Assembly (NCBI RefSeq): GCF_014645815.1
Contig: NZ_BMML01000016.1
Span: 62,001 to 126,000, forward strand
Length of the DNA: 64,000 nucleotides
From: Streptomyces fuscichromogenes
GTDB taxonomy: Bacteria; Actinomycetota; Actinomycetes; Streptomycetales; Streptomycetaceae
Direction: 5' to 3'
Part shown: one piece after another, positions 56,151 through 64,000 of the stretch
How positions within the stretch are numbered: the first letter of the stretch is position 1
Layout: every line of letters begins with the position of its first letter
Position numbers and translations under genes: made by a program
The notes under the pieces: generated by a model
What the model saw: only the letters and a program-made list of their open reading frames with translations
Told to the model about the DNA's origin: nothing
Database searches by the model: none

Positions 56151-57560
56151 ATGAGTGAAACCTCCGGTATACCCCCCGCGGATCACAGACGGCGGCGTTC
56201 GCTGCGCCGCGCCCTCCTCGCCGCGTTCGCCACCATGGGTCTGGCGGTCGCGGCCGCCACGACCGCCACCCTCCCCGCCAGCGCCTCGGCGCCCAGCGTG
56301 CCGTCCGGCTGGAGCCAGGTCTTCCTCGACGACTTCAACGGCACCGCCGGCACCGGCGTCAACACGTCCGACTGGCAGTACGACACCGGGACCTCGTACC
56401 CCGGCGGGGCCGCCAACTGGGGCACCGGCGAGGTCGAGACGATGACCTCCAGCACCACCAACGTCGCCCTGGACGGCAGCGGCGACCTGAAGATCACGCC
56501 GGTGCGGGACTCGGCCGGCAACTGGACGTCGGGCCGGATCGAGACCACCCGAACCGACTTCCAGCCCCCGGCCGGCGGCAAACTGCGCGTCGAGGCCCGT
56601 ATCCAGATGCCGAACGTCACCGGCACCGCCGCCTACGGCTACTGGCCCGCGTTCTGGATGCTGGGCGCGCCCTACCGGGGCAACTACCAGAACTGGCCGA
56701 GCGTCGGCGAGCTGGACATCATGGAGAACGTGCAGGGCCTGAACAAGGTCTGGGCCACGATGCACTGCGGCACCAACCCGGGCGGCCCCTGCAACGAGAC
56801 GACGGGCCTGGGCAATTCGACCGCCTGTCCCAACACCACCTGCCAGTCCGGCTTCCACACCTACACGATGGAGTGGGACCGCTCGGTGAGCCCCGAGGCG
56901 ATCCGCTTCTACGTCGACGGCGTCAACTACCAGACCGTGACGGCCAGTCAGGTCGACGCCACCACCTGGGCGAACGCCACCAACCACGGCTTCTTCGTGA
57001 TCCTGAACGTGGCGATGGGCGGCGGCTTCCCGGACGCGTTCGGCGGCGGCCCGACCAGCGCCACCGAGTCCGGCCACCCGATGGTCGTCGACTACGTCCA
57101 GGTGCTGTCGGCAAGTGGGAGCGGTACCACCACCCCGCCGACCGGCAGCCGGGACGCGTACAGCGCCATCCAGGCGGAGTCGTACGACAGCCAGTCCGGC
57201 GTGACCGCCGAGACCACCACCGACACCGGCGGCGGCCAGGACATCGGGTACGTCGCCAACGGTGACTGGGCGCTCTACAAGGGCGTGAACTTCGGCTCCA
57301 CCGCGGCCACCCAGTTCTACGCCCGGGTGGCGAGCGGCGCGGCCTCCGGGGTGAGCGGCCTGGTGCAGGTCCGGCTGGACAGTCCCTCCAACGCGCCCAT
57401 CGGGAGCTTCTCGGTCGCCAACACCGGCGGCTGGCAGACCTGGACGACGGTCCCGGCCAACATCAGCTCGGTGACGGGCACCCACGACGTCTATCTGACC
57501 TTCAGCAGCGGTCAGTCGGCGGACTTCGTGAACGTGAACTGGTTCGACTTCGGTCACTGA
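56151..57560 (+). CDS. Secreted GH16 endo-beta-1,3-glucanase with CBM6
   Basis: 469 residues from ATG 56151 (CGAGAGG 7 bp upstream). Signal peptide with basic HRRRRSLRR, hydrophobic core, cleavage near ASA (about 44-46). GH16 beta-jelly roll (about 50-345): GELDIMENV with nucleophile Glu187 and acid/base Glu192, and LNVAMGGGFPDAFGGGPTSATE. A short Thr/Pro linker (GSGTTTPPTGS) leads to a CBM6 (about 355-469; AIQAESYDSQSGV start, FVNVNWFDF end). Cleaves laminarin or fungal wall beta-1,3-glucan outside the cell. Confidence 0.93.
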   Translation: MSETSGIPPADHRRRRSLRRALLAAFATMGLAVAAATTATLPASASAPSVPSGWSQVFLDDFNGTAGTGVNTSDWQYDTGTSYPGGAANWGTGEVETMTSSTTNVALDGSGDLKITPVRDSAGNWTSGRIETTRTDFQPPAGGKLRVEARIQMPNVTGTAAYGYWPAFWMLGAPYRGNYQNWPSVGELDIMENVQGLNKVWATMHCGTNPGGPCNETTGLGNSTACPNTTCQSGFHTYTMEWDRSVSPEAIRFYVDGVNYQTVTASQVDATTWANATNHGFFVILNVAMGGGFPDAFGGGPTSATESGHPMVVDYVQVLSASGSGTTTPPTGSRDAYSAIQAESYDSQSGVTAETTTDTGGGQDIGYVANGDWALYKGVNFGSTAATQFYARVASGAASGVSGLVQVRLDSPSNAPIGSFSVANTGGWQTWTTVPANISSVTGTHDVYLTFSSGQSADFVNVNWFDFGH

Positions 57561-57602
57561 CACGACGTCACCGGCATGACGTCACCGACACGACGTCACC
57601 GG
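57561..57602. repeat. Three tandem 14-bp repeats
   Basis: CACGACGTCACCGG, CATGACGTCACCGA, CACGACGTCACCGG at 57561-57574, 57575-57588 and 57589-57602, starting right after the GH16 stop. Each unit contains the GACGTC palindrome. Confidence 0.85.
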
Positions 57603-57620
57603 CACGGCAGTCGGGCACGC

Positions 57621-57648
57621 GGCGCCGGAGGGGATCCCCTCCGGCGCC
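57621..57648. terminator. 28-bp perfect palindrome, bidirectional terminator
   Basis: Uninterrupted symmetry GGCGCCGGAGGGGA / TCCCCTCCGGCGCC (14 bp per arm) between convergent GH16 (+) and AraC (-) genes. Confidence 0.8.
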
Positions 57649-57672
57649 GTCGCGCTGCCCGGCCCGCCCGGG

Positions 57673-58569
57673 TCAGCGCAGCTCCGCCCGGAAGGCCACC
57701 GGCGTCTGGCCGGTGTGCAGTTGGAAGAACTTGGAGAAGTTCGCCGCGTCCGGGAACCCGACCGCCGCGCCGACCCGGCCGATCGGGAGGTCGGTATGGG
57801 CGAGGAGGCGTTTGGCCTCCAGGACGACCCGCTTGTCGATGAAACCCTTGGGGGTCTCGCCGGTCGCGGCACGGACCGCGCGGACCAGGGTGCGGCGGGA
57901 GTAGCCGAGGGCGTCGGCGTAGGCGCTGACGCTGTGGTTGGCGGCGAAGTCCTTCTCCACCGCGTCCCTGAAGAGGGTGAAGGTGGTGTCGGCCTGACGG
58001 CGGGCCGCCTCCGCCGAACTGGCCGCCAGATGGGCGAGGCGCAGCAGGAACGCCGTCAGGGAGTGCCGCAGCACCGACGCGTGCAGGCTCGGGGGAAGGG
58101 TTTCGGTGTCCTCGTACTCGCGTTGCAGGTGAGTGAGCGACGCCCGGAGCGCGGCGAGGTGCGGGGCGTCGGGGCGGAGCAGGGGCGGCAGGTCGTAGCG
58201 GTAGAGGCCGGTGGCCTCGACGGTGGCCCGCGGGAGGAAGCCGGGCTGCATGGTCAGGACGCTTCCGCGGTACTCGCTGGACCGCGAGAAGCGGTGCACC
58301 TGGCCGGGGCGGATCCAGAGCAGGTCACCGGCGTGCGCCTCGTACTCGGCGAAGTCGATCATGTGGCGGACCGGTCCCCCGGTGAAGAGCATGACCACGT
58401 GGAAGTCGATGCGGTGGACGCGCTCCAGCGGGGCATCCGCATGCCACCGGCGTTCGGTCCCCATCGGGCCGACCTGGATGCCGACGCCTCCGACGCTCAG
58501 ATCCACCGGGAAGGGGAAGGTTCTGATTCCGTCACCGTCGCCTGCCCCGTTGGGCGTTCTGTCCGCCAT
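57673..58569 (-). CDS. AraC-family transcriptional regulator
   Basis: 298 residues from ATG 58567-58569. N-terminal cupin ligand-binding domain (about 45-130; FHVVMLFTGGPVRHMIDFAEYEAHAGDLLWIRPGQVHRFSRSSEYRGSVLTM), linker, and C-terminal double helix-turn-helix (about 200-296): SVSAYADALGYSRRTLVRAVRAATGETPKGFIDKRVVLEAKRLLAHTDLPIGRVGAAVGFPDAANFSKFFQLHTGQTPVAFR, the AraC/XylS signature. Divergent from the transketolase operon with 145 bp between, so a regulator of pentose-phosphate genes or of its own gene is likely. Confidence 0.92.
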   Translation of the reverse strand: MADRTPNGAGDGDGIRTFPFPVDLSVGGVGIQVGPMGTERRWHADAPLERVHRIDFHVVMLFTGGPVRHMIDFAEYEAHAGDLLWIRPGQVHRFSRSSEYRGSVLTMQPGFLPRATVEATGLYRYDLPPLLRPDAPHLAALRASLTHLQREYEDTETLPPSLHASVLRHSLTAFLLRLAHLAASSAEAARRQADTTFTLFRDAVEKDFAANHSVSAYADALGYSRRTLVRAVRAATGETPKGFIDKRVVLEAKRLLAHTDLPIGRVGAAVGFPDAANFSKFFQLHTGQTPVAFRAELR

Positions 58570-58646
58570 GTCCTTCTCGTGCCGTCCCTGTCGAAGATCC
58601 GTGTCCCACTTTCACCACAGGCTGACACACCCCGACCTTCCCTCCT

Positions 58647-58661
58647 AAAAGTCAGACTTTT
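58647..58661. promoter_or_regulatory. Palindrome upstream of the transketolase operon
   Basis: AAAAGTC-A-GACTTTT, perfect 7-bp arms, 54-68 bp before the transketolase ATG, followed by a repeated ACTTTT. The most A+T-rich block between the AraC and tkt genes. Operator or promoter component. Confidence 0.5.
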
Positions 58662-58714
58662 ACTTTTGAACGCGTCAGGCCAGCCGGAACGTTTCGAACG
58701 AGGACTTCTTGAAG

Positions 58715-60805
58715 ATGAGCACGGAGACGAGCACGCAGCCATCGGACGGCTTCGAGTGGACCGACCTCGACCGGCGCGCCGTGGACACCGCCCGCCTTCT
58801 CGCGGCCGACGCCGTGCAGCAGGTCGGCAACGGGCACCCCGGCACCGCGATGAGCCTGGCCCCCGCCGCGTACACGATCTTTCAGAAGGTGATGCGTCAC
58901 GACCCCGCCGATCCCGAGTGGACCGGCCGGGACCGCTTCGTCCTCTCCCCCGGGCACACCTCGCTCACCCTCTACACCCAGCTGTTCCTCGCCGGGTACG
59001 AGCTGGAGCTGGACGACCTCAGGGCCTTCCGGACCCACGGGTCGAAGACGCCGGGCCACCCGGAGTACGGGCACACGGCCGGCGTCGAGACCACCACCGG
59101 TCCGCTCGGCCAGGGCGCCGCCAACGCCGTCGGCATGGCCATGGCCGCCCGCTACGAGCGCGGTCTCTTCGACCCCGAGGCCCCCGAGGGCACCTCCCCC
59201 TTCGACCACACCATCTGGGCGATCGTCTCCGACGGCGACCTGGAGGAGGGCGTCTCCGCCGAGGCGTCCTCGCTGGCCGGCCACCAGAGGCTCGGCAACC
59301 TGGTCTTCGTCTACGACGACAACCACATCTCCATCGAGGGCGACACCGCGACCGCGTTCTCCGAGGACGTCCTGAAGCGGTACGAGGCCTACGGCTGGCA
59401 CACCCAGCGCATCGAGCCCACCGCCGAGGGCGACGTCGACGTCCGTGCCCTGTACGCGGCCCTGAGGGCGGCGCAGGCCGAGACCGGGCGGCCGTCCATC
59501 ATCGCGATGCGCACGATCATCGCCTGGCCCGCCCCGAACGCGCGGAACACCGAGGCGTCGCACGGCTCCGCGCTCGGCGCCGACGAGATCGCCGCCACCA
59601 AGCGCGTCCTCGGCTTCGACCCCGGGCAGAGCTTCCAGGTCGACGCCGACGTCCTGGCCCACACCCACCGGGCGCTCGACCGGGGCGCCGAGGCCCACGC
59701 CGCCTGGGACAAGCGGATCGCCGAGTGGCGCACCGGCGACGAGGAGCACGCCCGCCTCTTCGACCGGGTCGTGGCGGGTCAGCTCCCCGACGGCTGGGAG
59801 GACGCGCTGCCCGCCTTCCAGGAGGGCACCTCCCTCGCCACCCGCGCCGCCTCCGGCAAGGTCCTCCAGGCGCTGGGCCCGGTGCTGCCCGAGCTGTGGG
59901 GCGGCTCCGCCGACCTCGCGGGCTCCAACAACACCACCATCGACACGGCCTCCTCCTTCCTCCCCGAGGGCAACCCGCTGCCCGAGGCGAACCCGTACGG
60001 CCGTACCGTCCACTTCGGCATCCGCGAGTTCTCGATGGCCGCCGAGATGAACGGCATCGCCCTGCACGGAAACACCCGCGTCTACGGCGGCACCTTCCTG
60101 GTGTTCTCCGACTACATGCGCAACGCCGTCCGCATGTCGGCGCTCATGCAGCTCCCGGTGACGTACGTCTGGACGCACGACTCCATCGGTCTCGGCGAGG
60201 ACGGCCCGACCCACCAGCCGGTCGAGCACCTGGCCGCGCTGCGGGCCATCCCGGGCCTGAACGTCGTCCGCCCGGCCGACGCCAACGAGACCGCGGCGGC
60301 CTGGGCCGAGATCCTGAAGAGGCACGCCACGCACCCCGCCCCGCACGGGCTCGCGCTGACCCGCCAGGGCGTGCCGACGTACGCGCCGAACCCGGACGCG
60401 GCCAAGGGCGGCTATGTGCTGCGCGAGTCGTCGACCGAGACCCCGGAGGTGGTCCTGATCGCCACCGGTTCCGAGGTGCACCTCGCCGTCGGGGCACGCG
60501 ACCTCCTGGAGGCCGAGGGGATCGGCACCCGGGTGGTGTCGATGCCGTCCGTGGAGTGGTTCGAGGAGCAGCCCCGCGAGTACCGCGAGAGCGTCCTGCC
60601 GCCGGCCGTGAAGGCGCGGGTCGCGGTGGAGGCCGGGATCGGCCTGACCTGGTACCGCTTCGTCGGCGACGCCGGCCGGATCGTCTCCCTGGAGCACTTC
60701 GGTGCCTCCGCCGACGCCACCACCCTGTTCGCCGGGTTCGGCTTCACCCCCGAGAACGTGGCGGCCGCGGCCCGCGAGTCGCTCGCCGCCGCCCGCACCG
60801 CCTGA
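58715..60805 (+). CDS. tkt: Transketolase
   Basis: 696 residues from ATG 58715 (GAGGA 10 bp upstream; a TTG at 58709 with the same site is possible). Thiamine-diphosphate enzyme moving two-carbon ketol units between sugar phosphates. Motifs: GHPGTAMSLAP (about 37-47), GPLGQGAANAVGMAMA, SDGDLEEGVSAEASSLAGHQRLGNLVFVYDDNHISIEG (TPP/metal site), PRAEC-like GIREFSMAAEMNGIALHG, THDSIGLGEDGPTHQPVEHLAALR. First gene of tkt-tal-zwf-opcA, 32 bp before tal. Confidence 0.95.
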   Translation: MSTETSTQPSDGFEWTDLDRRAVDTARLLAADAVQQVGNGHPGTAMSLAPAAYTIFQKVMRHDPADPEWTGRDRFVLSPGHTSLTLYTQLFLAGYELELDDLRAFRTHGSKTPGHPEYGHTAGVETTTGPLGQGAANAVGMAMAARYERGLFDPEAPEGTSPFDHTIWAIVSDGDLEEGVSAEASSLAGHQRLGNLVFVYDDNHISIEGDTATAFSEDVLKRYEAYGWHTQRIEPTAEGDVDVRALYAALRAAQAETGRPSIIAMRTIIAWPAPNARNTEASHGSALGADEIAATKRVLGFDPGQSFQVDADVLAHTHRALDRGAEAHAAWDKRIAEWRTGDEEHARLFDRVVAGQLPDGWEDALPAFQEGTSLATRAASGKVLQALGPVLPELWGGSADLAGSNNTTIDTASSFLPEGNPLPEANPYGRTVHFGIREFSMAAEMNGIALHGNTRVYGGTFLVFSDYMRNAVRMSALMQLPVTYVWTHDSIGLGEDGPTHQPVEHLAALRAIPGLNVVRPADANETAAAWAEILKRHATHPAPHGLALTRQGVPTYAPNPDAAKGGYVLRESSTETPEVVLIATGSEVHLAVGARDLLEAEGIGTRVVSMPSVEWFEEQPREYRESVLPPAVKARVAVEAGIGLTWYRFVGDAGRIVSLEHFGASADATTLFAGFGFTPENVAAAARESLAAARTA

Positions 60806-60837
60806 TCCACCAGCCAGAATCAGTTCAGTAGAGGAAG

Positions 60838-61980
60838 ATGATCACTGTGACCGAAGCAACCGCCACCGCGGGAGCACTCAAGCGCCTCTCCGACGAGGGC
60901 GTCTCGATCTGGCTGGACGACCTGTCGCGCAAGCGGATCAGCACCGGCAACCTCGCCGCGCTCGTCGCGGACCGCGGTGTGGTGGGCGTGACCACGAACC
61001 CGTCGATCTTCCAGGCCGCCATCGGCTCCGGCGAGGGCTACGAGGAGCAGCTCGCCGACCTCGCGGTGCGGGGGGTCACGGTCGACGAGGCCGTGCGGAT
61101 GATGACCACCCAGGACGTACGGGCCGCGGCCGACGTGCTGCGCCCGGTGTACGACGCGACGGACGGCCGGGACGGCCGGGTCTCCATCGAGGTCGACCCG
61201 CGCCTCGCCCACGCGACGGCGGCCACGGTCGCCGAGGCCCGGCAGCTCGCCTGGCTGGTCGACCGCCCCAACGTGATGATCAAGATCCCGGCGACGAAGG
61301 CCGGCCTCCCGGCCATCACCGAGGTCATCGCCCAGGGCATCAGCGTCAACGTCACGCTGATCTTCTCCCTGGAGCGCTACCGCGAGGTCATGGCCGCCTA
61401 CCTGGCCGGCCTGGAGCAGGCCGCCGCCAAGGGCCTGGACCTCGCCACCATCCACTCCGTGGCCTCCTTCTTCGTCTCCCGCGTCGACAGCGAGATCGAC
61501 AAGCGGCTGACGGCCGTCGGCTCCGACGAGGCGCTCGGGCTCAAGGGCCGGGCGGCACTGGCCAACGCGCGGCTCGCCTACGAGGCGTACGAGCAGGTCT
61601 TCGCCGGTGGCCGCTGGACCGCCCTGGAGTCCGCGGGCGCCCACCGCCAGCGCCCCCTGTGGGCGTCCACCGGCGTGAAGGACCCGGCGTACAAGGACAC
61701 CCTCTACGTCGACGAGCTGGTCGCGCCCGGCACCGTCAACACCATGCCGGAGGCGACGCTGAACGCGACCGCCGACCACGGTGACATCCACGGCGACACG
61801 GTGACCGGCGGCTACGACCAGGCACGTGCCGACCTGGCGGCCGTCGAGAAGCTCGGCATCTCCTACGACGAGGTCGTCGGCAAGCTGGAGGACGAGGGCG
61901 TCGCCAAGTTCGCGGTGGCCTGGCAGGACCTGCTGGACGCCGTCACGAAGTCCCTGGACAGCAAGGGAGTTGAGGCGTAA
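60838..61980 (+). CDS. tal: Transaldolase
   Basis: 380 residues from ATG 60838 (AGAGGA just upstream; a GTG 9 bp downstream is a second possibility). Actinobacterial transaldolase: VTTNPSIFQAAI (about 51-62), DAVR-type segment, VMIKIPATKAGL with Schiff-base Lys149, NVTLIFSLERYREVMAAYLAGLEQA and SVASFFVSRVDSEIDKRL. Transfers dihydroxyacetone between sugar phosphates. The stop TAA shares its last base with the zwf ATG. Confidence 0.95.
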   Translation: MITVTEATATAGALKRLSDEGVSIWLDDLSRKRISTGNLAALVADRGVVGVTTNPSIFQAAIGSGEGYEEQLADLAVRGVTVDEAVRMMTTQDVRAAADVLRPVYDATDGRDGRVSIEVDPRLAHATAATVAEARQLAWLVDRPNVMIKIPATKAGLPAITEVIAQGISVNVTLIFSLERYREVMAAYLAGLEQAAAKGLDLATIHSVASFFVSRVDSEIDKRLTAVGSDEALGLKGRAALANARLAYEAYEQVFAGGRWTALESAGAHRQRPLWASTGVKDPAYKDTLYVDELVAPGTVNTMPEATLNATADHGDIHGDTVTGGYDQARADLAAVEKLGISYDEVVGKLEDEGVAKFAVAWQDLLDAVTKSLDSKGVEA

Positions 61981-63548
61981 TGAGCGAGACCGCCAAGGAG
62001 GCGCGGGTGCCGGTGGTGCCCGCCGCCGACTGGGACAACCCGCTGCGTGACCCGCGCGACCGGCGGCTGCCGCGGGTGGCGGGTCCGTCGGGCCTGGTCA
62101 TCTTCGGGGTGACCGGTGACCTGTCCCGCAAGAAGCTGATGCCGGCCGTCTACGACCTGGCCAACCGCGGCCTGCTGCCGCCGGGCTTCTCCCTGGTCGG
62201 CTTCGCCCGCCGGGACTGGGCGGACCAGGACTTCGCGCAGGTCGTCCACGACGCGGTGCGCGAGCACTCCCGGACCCCGTTCCGCGAGGAGGTCTGGCAG
62301 CAGCTCGCCGAGGGCATGCGGTTCATCCCGGGCGACTTCGACGACGACACGGCGTTCAAGCAGCTCAGGTCGGCCGTGGACGAGCTGGACTCGTCCCGGG
62401 GCACCGGCGGCAACTTCGCCTTCTACCTCTCCGTGCCGCCGAAGTTCTTCCCCAAGGTCGTCCAGCAGCTGAAGAAGGTCGGCCTGGCGACCCCGCCGGA
62501 GGGCTCCTGGCGGCGGGCGGTCATCGAGAAGCCGTTCGGCCACGACCTGGCCTCCGCGCAGGACCTGAACGCGGTCGTGCACGACGTGTTCGACCCGGAC
62601 CAGGTGTTCCGCATCGACCACTACCTGGGCAAGGAGACCGTCCAGAACATCCTGGCGCTGCGCTTCGCCAACCAGATGTACGAGCCGATCTGGAACCGCT
62701 CCTACGTCGACCACGTGCAGATCACCATGGCCGAGGACATCGGCATCGGCGGCCGGGCGGGCTACTACGACGGCATCGGCTCGGCCCGTGACGTCATCCA
62801 GAACCACCTGCTCCAGCTGATGGCGCTCACCGCGATGGAGGAGCCGATCGCGTTCGACGCGGACGCGCTGCTCACCGAGAAGCTGAAGGTCCTCAAGTCG
62901 GTGCGGCTGCCGGAGGAGCTGGGCCGGCACACGGTGCGCGGCCAGTACGCCGAGGGCTGGCAGGGCGGCGAGAAGGTGATCGGCTACCTCCAGGAGGACG
63001 GTATCGACCCGAAGTCGAAGACCGACACCTACGCGGCCGTCAAGCTCGGCATCGACAACCGCCGCTGGGCCGGCGTCCCCTTCTACCTGCGCACCGGCAA
63101 GCGGCTGGGGCGCCGGGTCACCGAGATCGCGGTGGTCTTCAAGCGGGCCCCGCACTCCCCCTTCGACTCCACGGCCACCGAGGAGCTCGGCGCGAACGCG
63201 ATCGTCATCCGCGTCCAGCCCGACGAGGGCATGACCGTCCGGTTCGGCTCCAAGGTGCCGGGCACCTCGATGGAGATCCGGGACGTCACGATGGACTTCG
63301 CGTACGGCGAGTCGTTCACCGAGTCCAGCCCGGAGGCGTACGAGCGGCTCATCCTGGATGTGCTGCTCGGCGACGCCAATTTGTTCCCTCGTCACCAGGA
63401 AGTGGAAGAGTCCTGGAAGATCCTCGACCCGATCGAGACGTACTGGGCAAAGCATGGTAAGCCCGCACAGTACGAGTCGGGCAGCTGGGGACCTCAGGAA
63501 GCCGACGAGATGCTCGCACGAGACGGACGGAGCTGGCGCAGGCCATGA
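61980..63548 (+). CDS. zwf: Glucose-6-phosphate 1-dehydrogenase
   Basis: 522 residues, ATG 61980. NADP-binding start FGVTGDLSRKKLMPAVYDL (about 42-60), substrate/catalytic RIDHYLGKE (about 211-219; Asp-His), EKPFGHDL, FRTGKRL-type YLRTGKRLGRR. First enzyme of the oxidative pentose-phosphate pathway and NADPH source. Coupled to opcA by ATGA overlap. Confidence 0.96.
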   Translation: MSETAKEARVPVVPAADWDNPLRDPRDRRLPRVAGPSGLVIFGVTGDLSRKKLMPAVYDLANRGLLPPGFSLVGFARRDWADQDFAQVVHDAVREHSRTPFREEVWQQLAEGMRFIPGDFDDDTAFKQLRSAVDELDSSRGTGGNFAFYLSVPPKFFPKVVQQLKKVGLATPPEGSWRRAVIEKPFGHDLASAQDLNAVVHDVFDPDQVFRIDHYLGKETVQNILALRFANQMYEPIWNRSYVDHVQITMAEDIGIGGRAGYYDGIGSARDVIQNHLLQLMALTAMEEPIAFDADALLTEKLKVLKSVRLPEELGRHTVRGQYAEGWQGGEKVIGYLQEDGIDPKSKTDTYAAVKLGIDNRRWAGVPFYLRTGKRLGRRVTEIAVVFKRAPHSPFDSTATEELGANAIVIRVQPDEGMTVRFGSKVPGTSMEIRDVTMDFAYGESFTESSPEAYERLILDVLLGDANLFPRHQEVEESWKILDPIETYWAKHGKPAQYESGSWGPQEADEMLARDGRSWRRP

Positions 63549-64000
63549 AGATCGACCTGACCGACACCACGGCAAGCAAGATCAACAAGGCGCTGGTGCA
63601 GGGTCGCCGCGCCATCGGAACCCCTGCCGTGGGCATGGTCCTGACGATGGTGATCGTCACGGACGAGGAGAACGCCTACGACTCGATCAAGGCCGCCGAG
63701 GAGGCCTCGCACGAGCACCCCTCGCGCACCCTGGTCGTCATCAAGCGGCACGCCCGCACCCTGCGTGACCGCACCACGTCCCGGCTGGACGCCGAGGTCC
63801 GGGTCGGCTCCGAGGCCGGCACCGGCGAGACGGTCGTGCTGCGCACCTACGGCGAGGTCTCCGACCACGCCGACTCGGTGGTGCTGCCGCTGCTGCTGCC
63901 GGACGCCCCGGTGGTGGTGTGGTGGCCGGTGGAGGCCCCGGAGACCCCCTCCAAGGACCCGCTCGGCGCACTCGCCCAGCGCCGGATCACCGACCTGTAC
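63545..64000 (+). CDS. opcA: OpcA, glucose-6-phosphate dehydrogenase assembly protein, 3' end missing
   Basis: 152 codons up to the window end from ATG 63545, overlapping the zwf stop. MKIDLTDTTASKINKALVQG, then VGMVLTMVIVTDEENAYDSIKAAEEASHEHPSRTLVVI and LPLLLPDAPVVVWWPVEAP are characteristic of the OpcA family, an allosteric partner for oligomerisation of glucose-6-phosphate dehydrogenase. Runs off the window. Confidence 0.93.
   Translation, partial: MKIDLTDTTASKINKALVQGRRAIGTPAVGMVLTMVIVTDEENAYDSIKAAEEASHEHPSRTLVVIKRHARTLRDRTTSRLDAEVRVGSEAGTGETVVLRTYGEVSDHADSVVLPLLLPDAPVVVWWPVEAPETPSKDPLGALAQRRITDLY

Noticed and set aside
57715..60831. 1038-codon open frame on (+)
   Set aside because: Runs antisense to AraC and out of frame through transketolase; Arg/Pro/Gly-rich composition typical of a G+C frame shadow.

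Overview
The window is about 71-73% G+C by eye, has strong third-position G/C bias, many GTG starts and short ATGA/GTGA overlaps. Together with Tat-type lipoproteins, sugar ABC importers without their own ATPase, DasR-like operators and a zwf-tal-tkt-opcA group, this points to a Streptomyces chromosome (or a very close actinomycete). I see no plasmid or phage functions, no insertion sequence, no CRISPR array and no rRNA or tRNA gene.

Layout. 1-2.15 kb: the 3' part of a nitrate/sulfonate/taurine-type ABC importer (two permeases, one ATPase), (+). 2.15-8.13 kb: an alpha-glucoside operon on (-): LacI regulator, binding protein, two permeases, GH13 alpha-glucosidase. 8.18-12.24 kb: a polyamine-type potADBC operon on (-), with a minisatellite between potA and potD; divergent from it are a FadR-type regulator and a soluble Cache-domain protein (12.37-13.92). 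13.99-16.17 kb: an MmyB-like ligand-binding protein without a DNA-binding domain, divergent from an XRE regulator plus ImmA/IrrE-type metallopeptidase pair. 16.2-20.7 kb: an alpha/beta hydrolase, a small ORF, overlapping metallophosphoesterase and phosphopantetheinyl transferase genes, and an ATP-grasp enzyme. 20.9-22.58 kb: a secreted GH18 chitinase behind two DasR-like boxes. 22.6-23.5 kb: a sulfotransferase.

23.7-42.25 kb is a glycan-utilisation region. On (-): GH29 alpha-fucosidase, GH38 alpha-mannosidase, GH4 glycosidase and a DeoR regulator. On (+): PfkB kinase, binding protein, two permeases, an alkaline-phosphatase-fold phosphodiesterase, GH2 beta-galactosidase, a secreted metallophosphoesterase with a LamG-like domain, and a secreted PHP-domain protein. 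The glycosidases carry no signal peptide while the phosphoesterases are exported. This suggests that phosphorylated or complex fucose/mannose/galactose glycans are trimmed outside, imported, and finished inside.

42.25-43.4 kb is a gene-free stretch with a strong terminator and a candidate small RNA. It is followed by a 50-codon ORF coupled to a Crp-type regulator, a long inverted repeat and a small membrane protein. 44.9-50.1 kb: a MaoC/acyl-CoA ligase/amidohydrolase/SDR operon facing MarR and IclR regulators. 50.1-54.4 kb: a stand-alone LanC-like protein with a three-cysteine zinc site, convergent (across 22 tandem 9-bp repeats) with a fused FAD-oxidoreductase/TTC38-like protein. 54.7-57.6 kb: an L,D-transpeptidase and a secreted GH16 beta-glucanase with CBM6. 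57.7-64 kb: an AraC regulator divergent from the pentose-phosphate operon tkt-tal-zwf-opcA (opcA cut by the window end).

Cell-wall and polysaccharide breakdown (GH18, GH16, GH38, GH29, GH2, GH4, GH13), carbohydrate import, and NADPH/pentose supply are the common theme. No complete undescribed system is proven here. The best candidates for new biology are the LanC-like/FAD-TTC38 locus, the soluble Cache protein beside the polyamine importer, the XRE/ImmA plus MmyB-LBD locus with nested palindromes, the small-RNA region at 42.9 kb, and the small-ORF/Crp pair.
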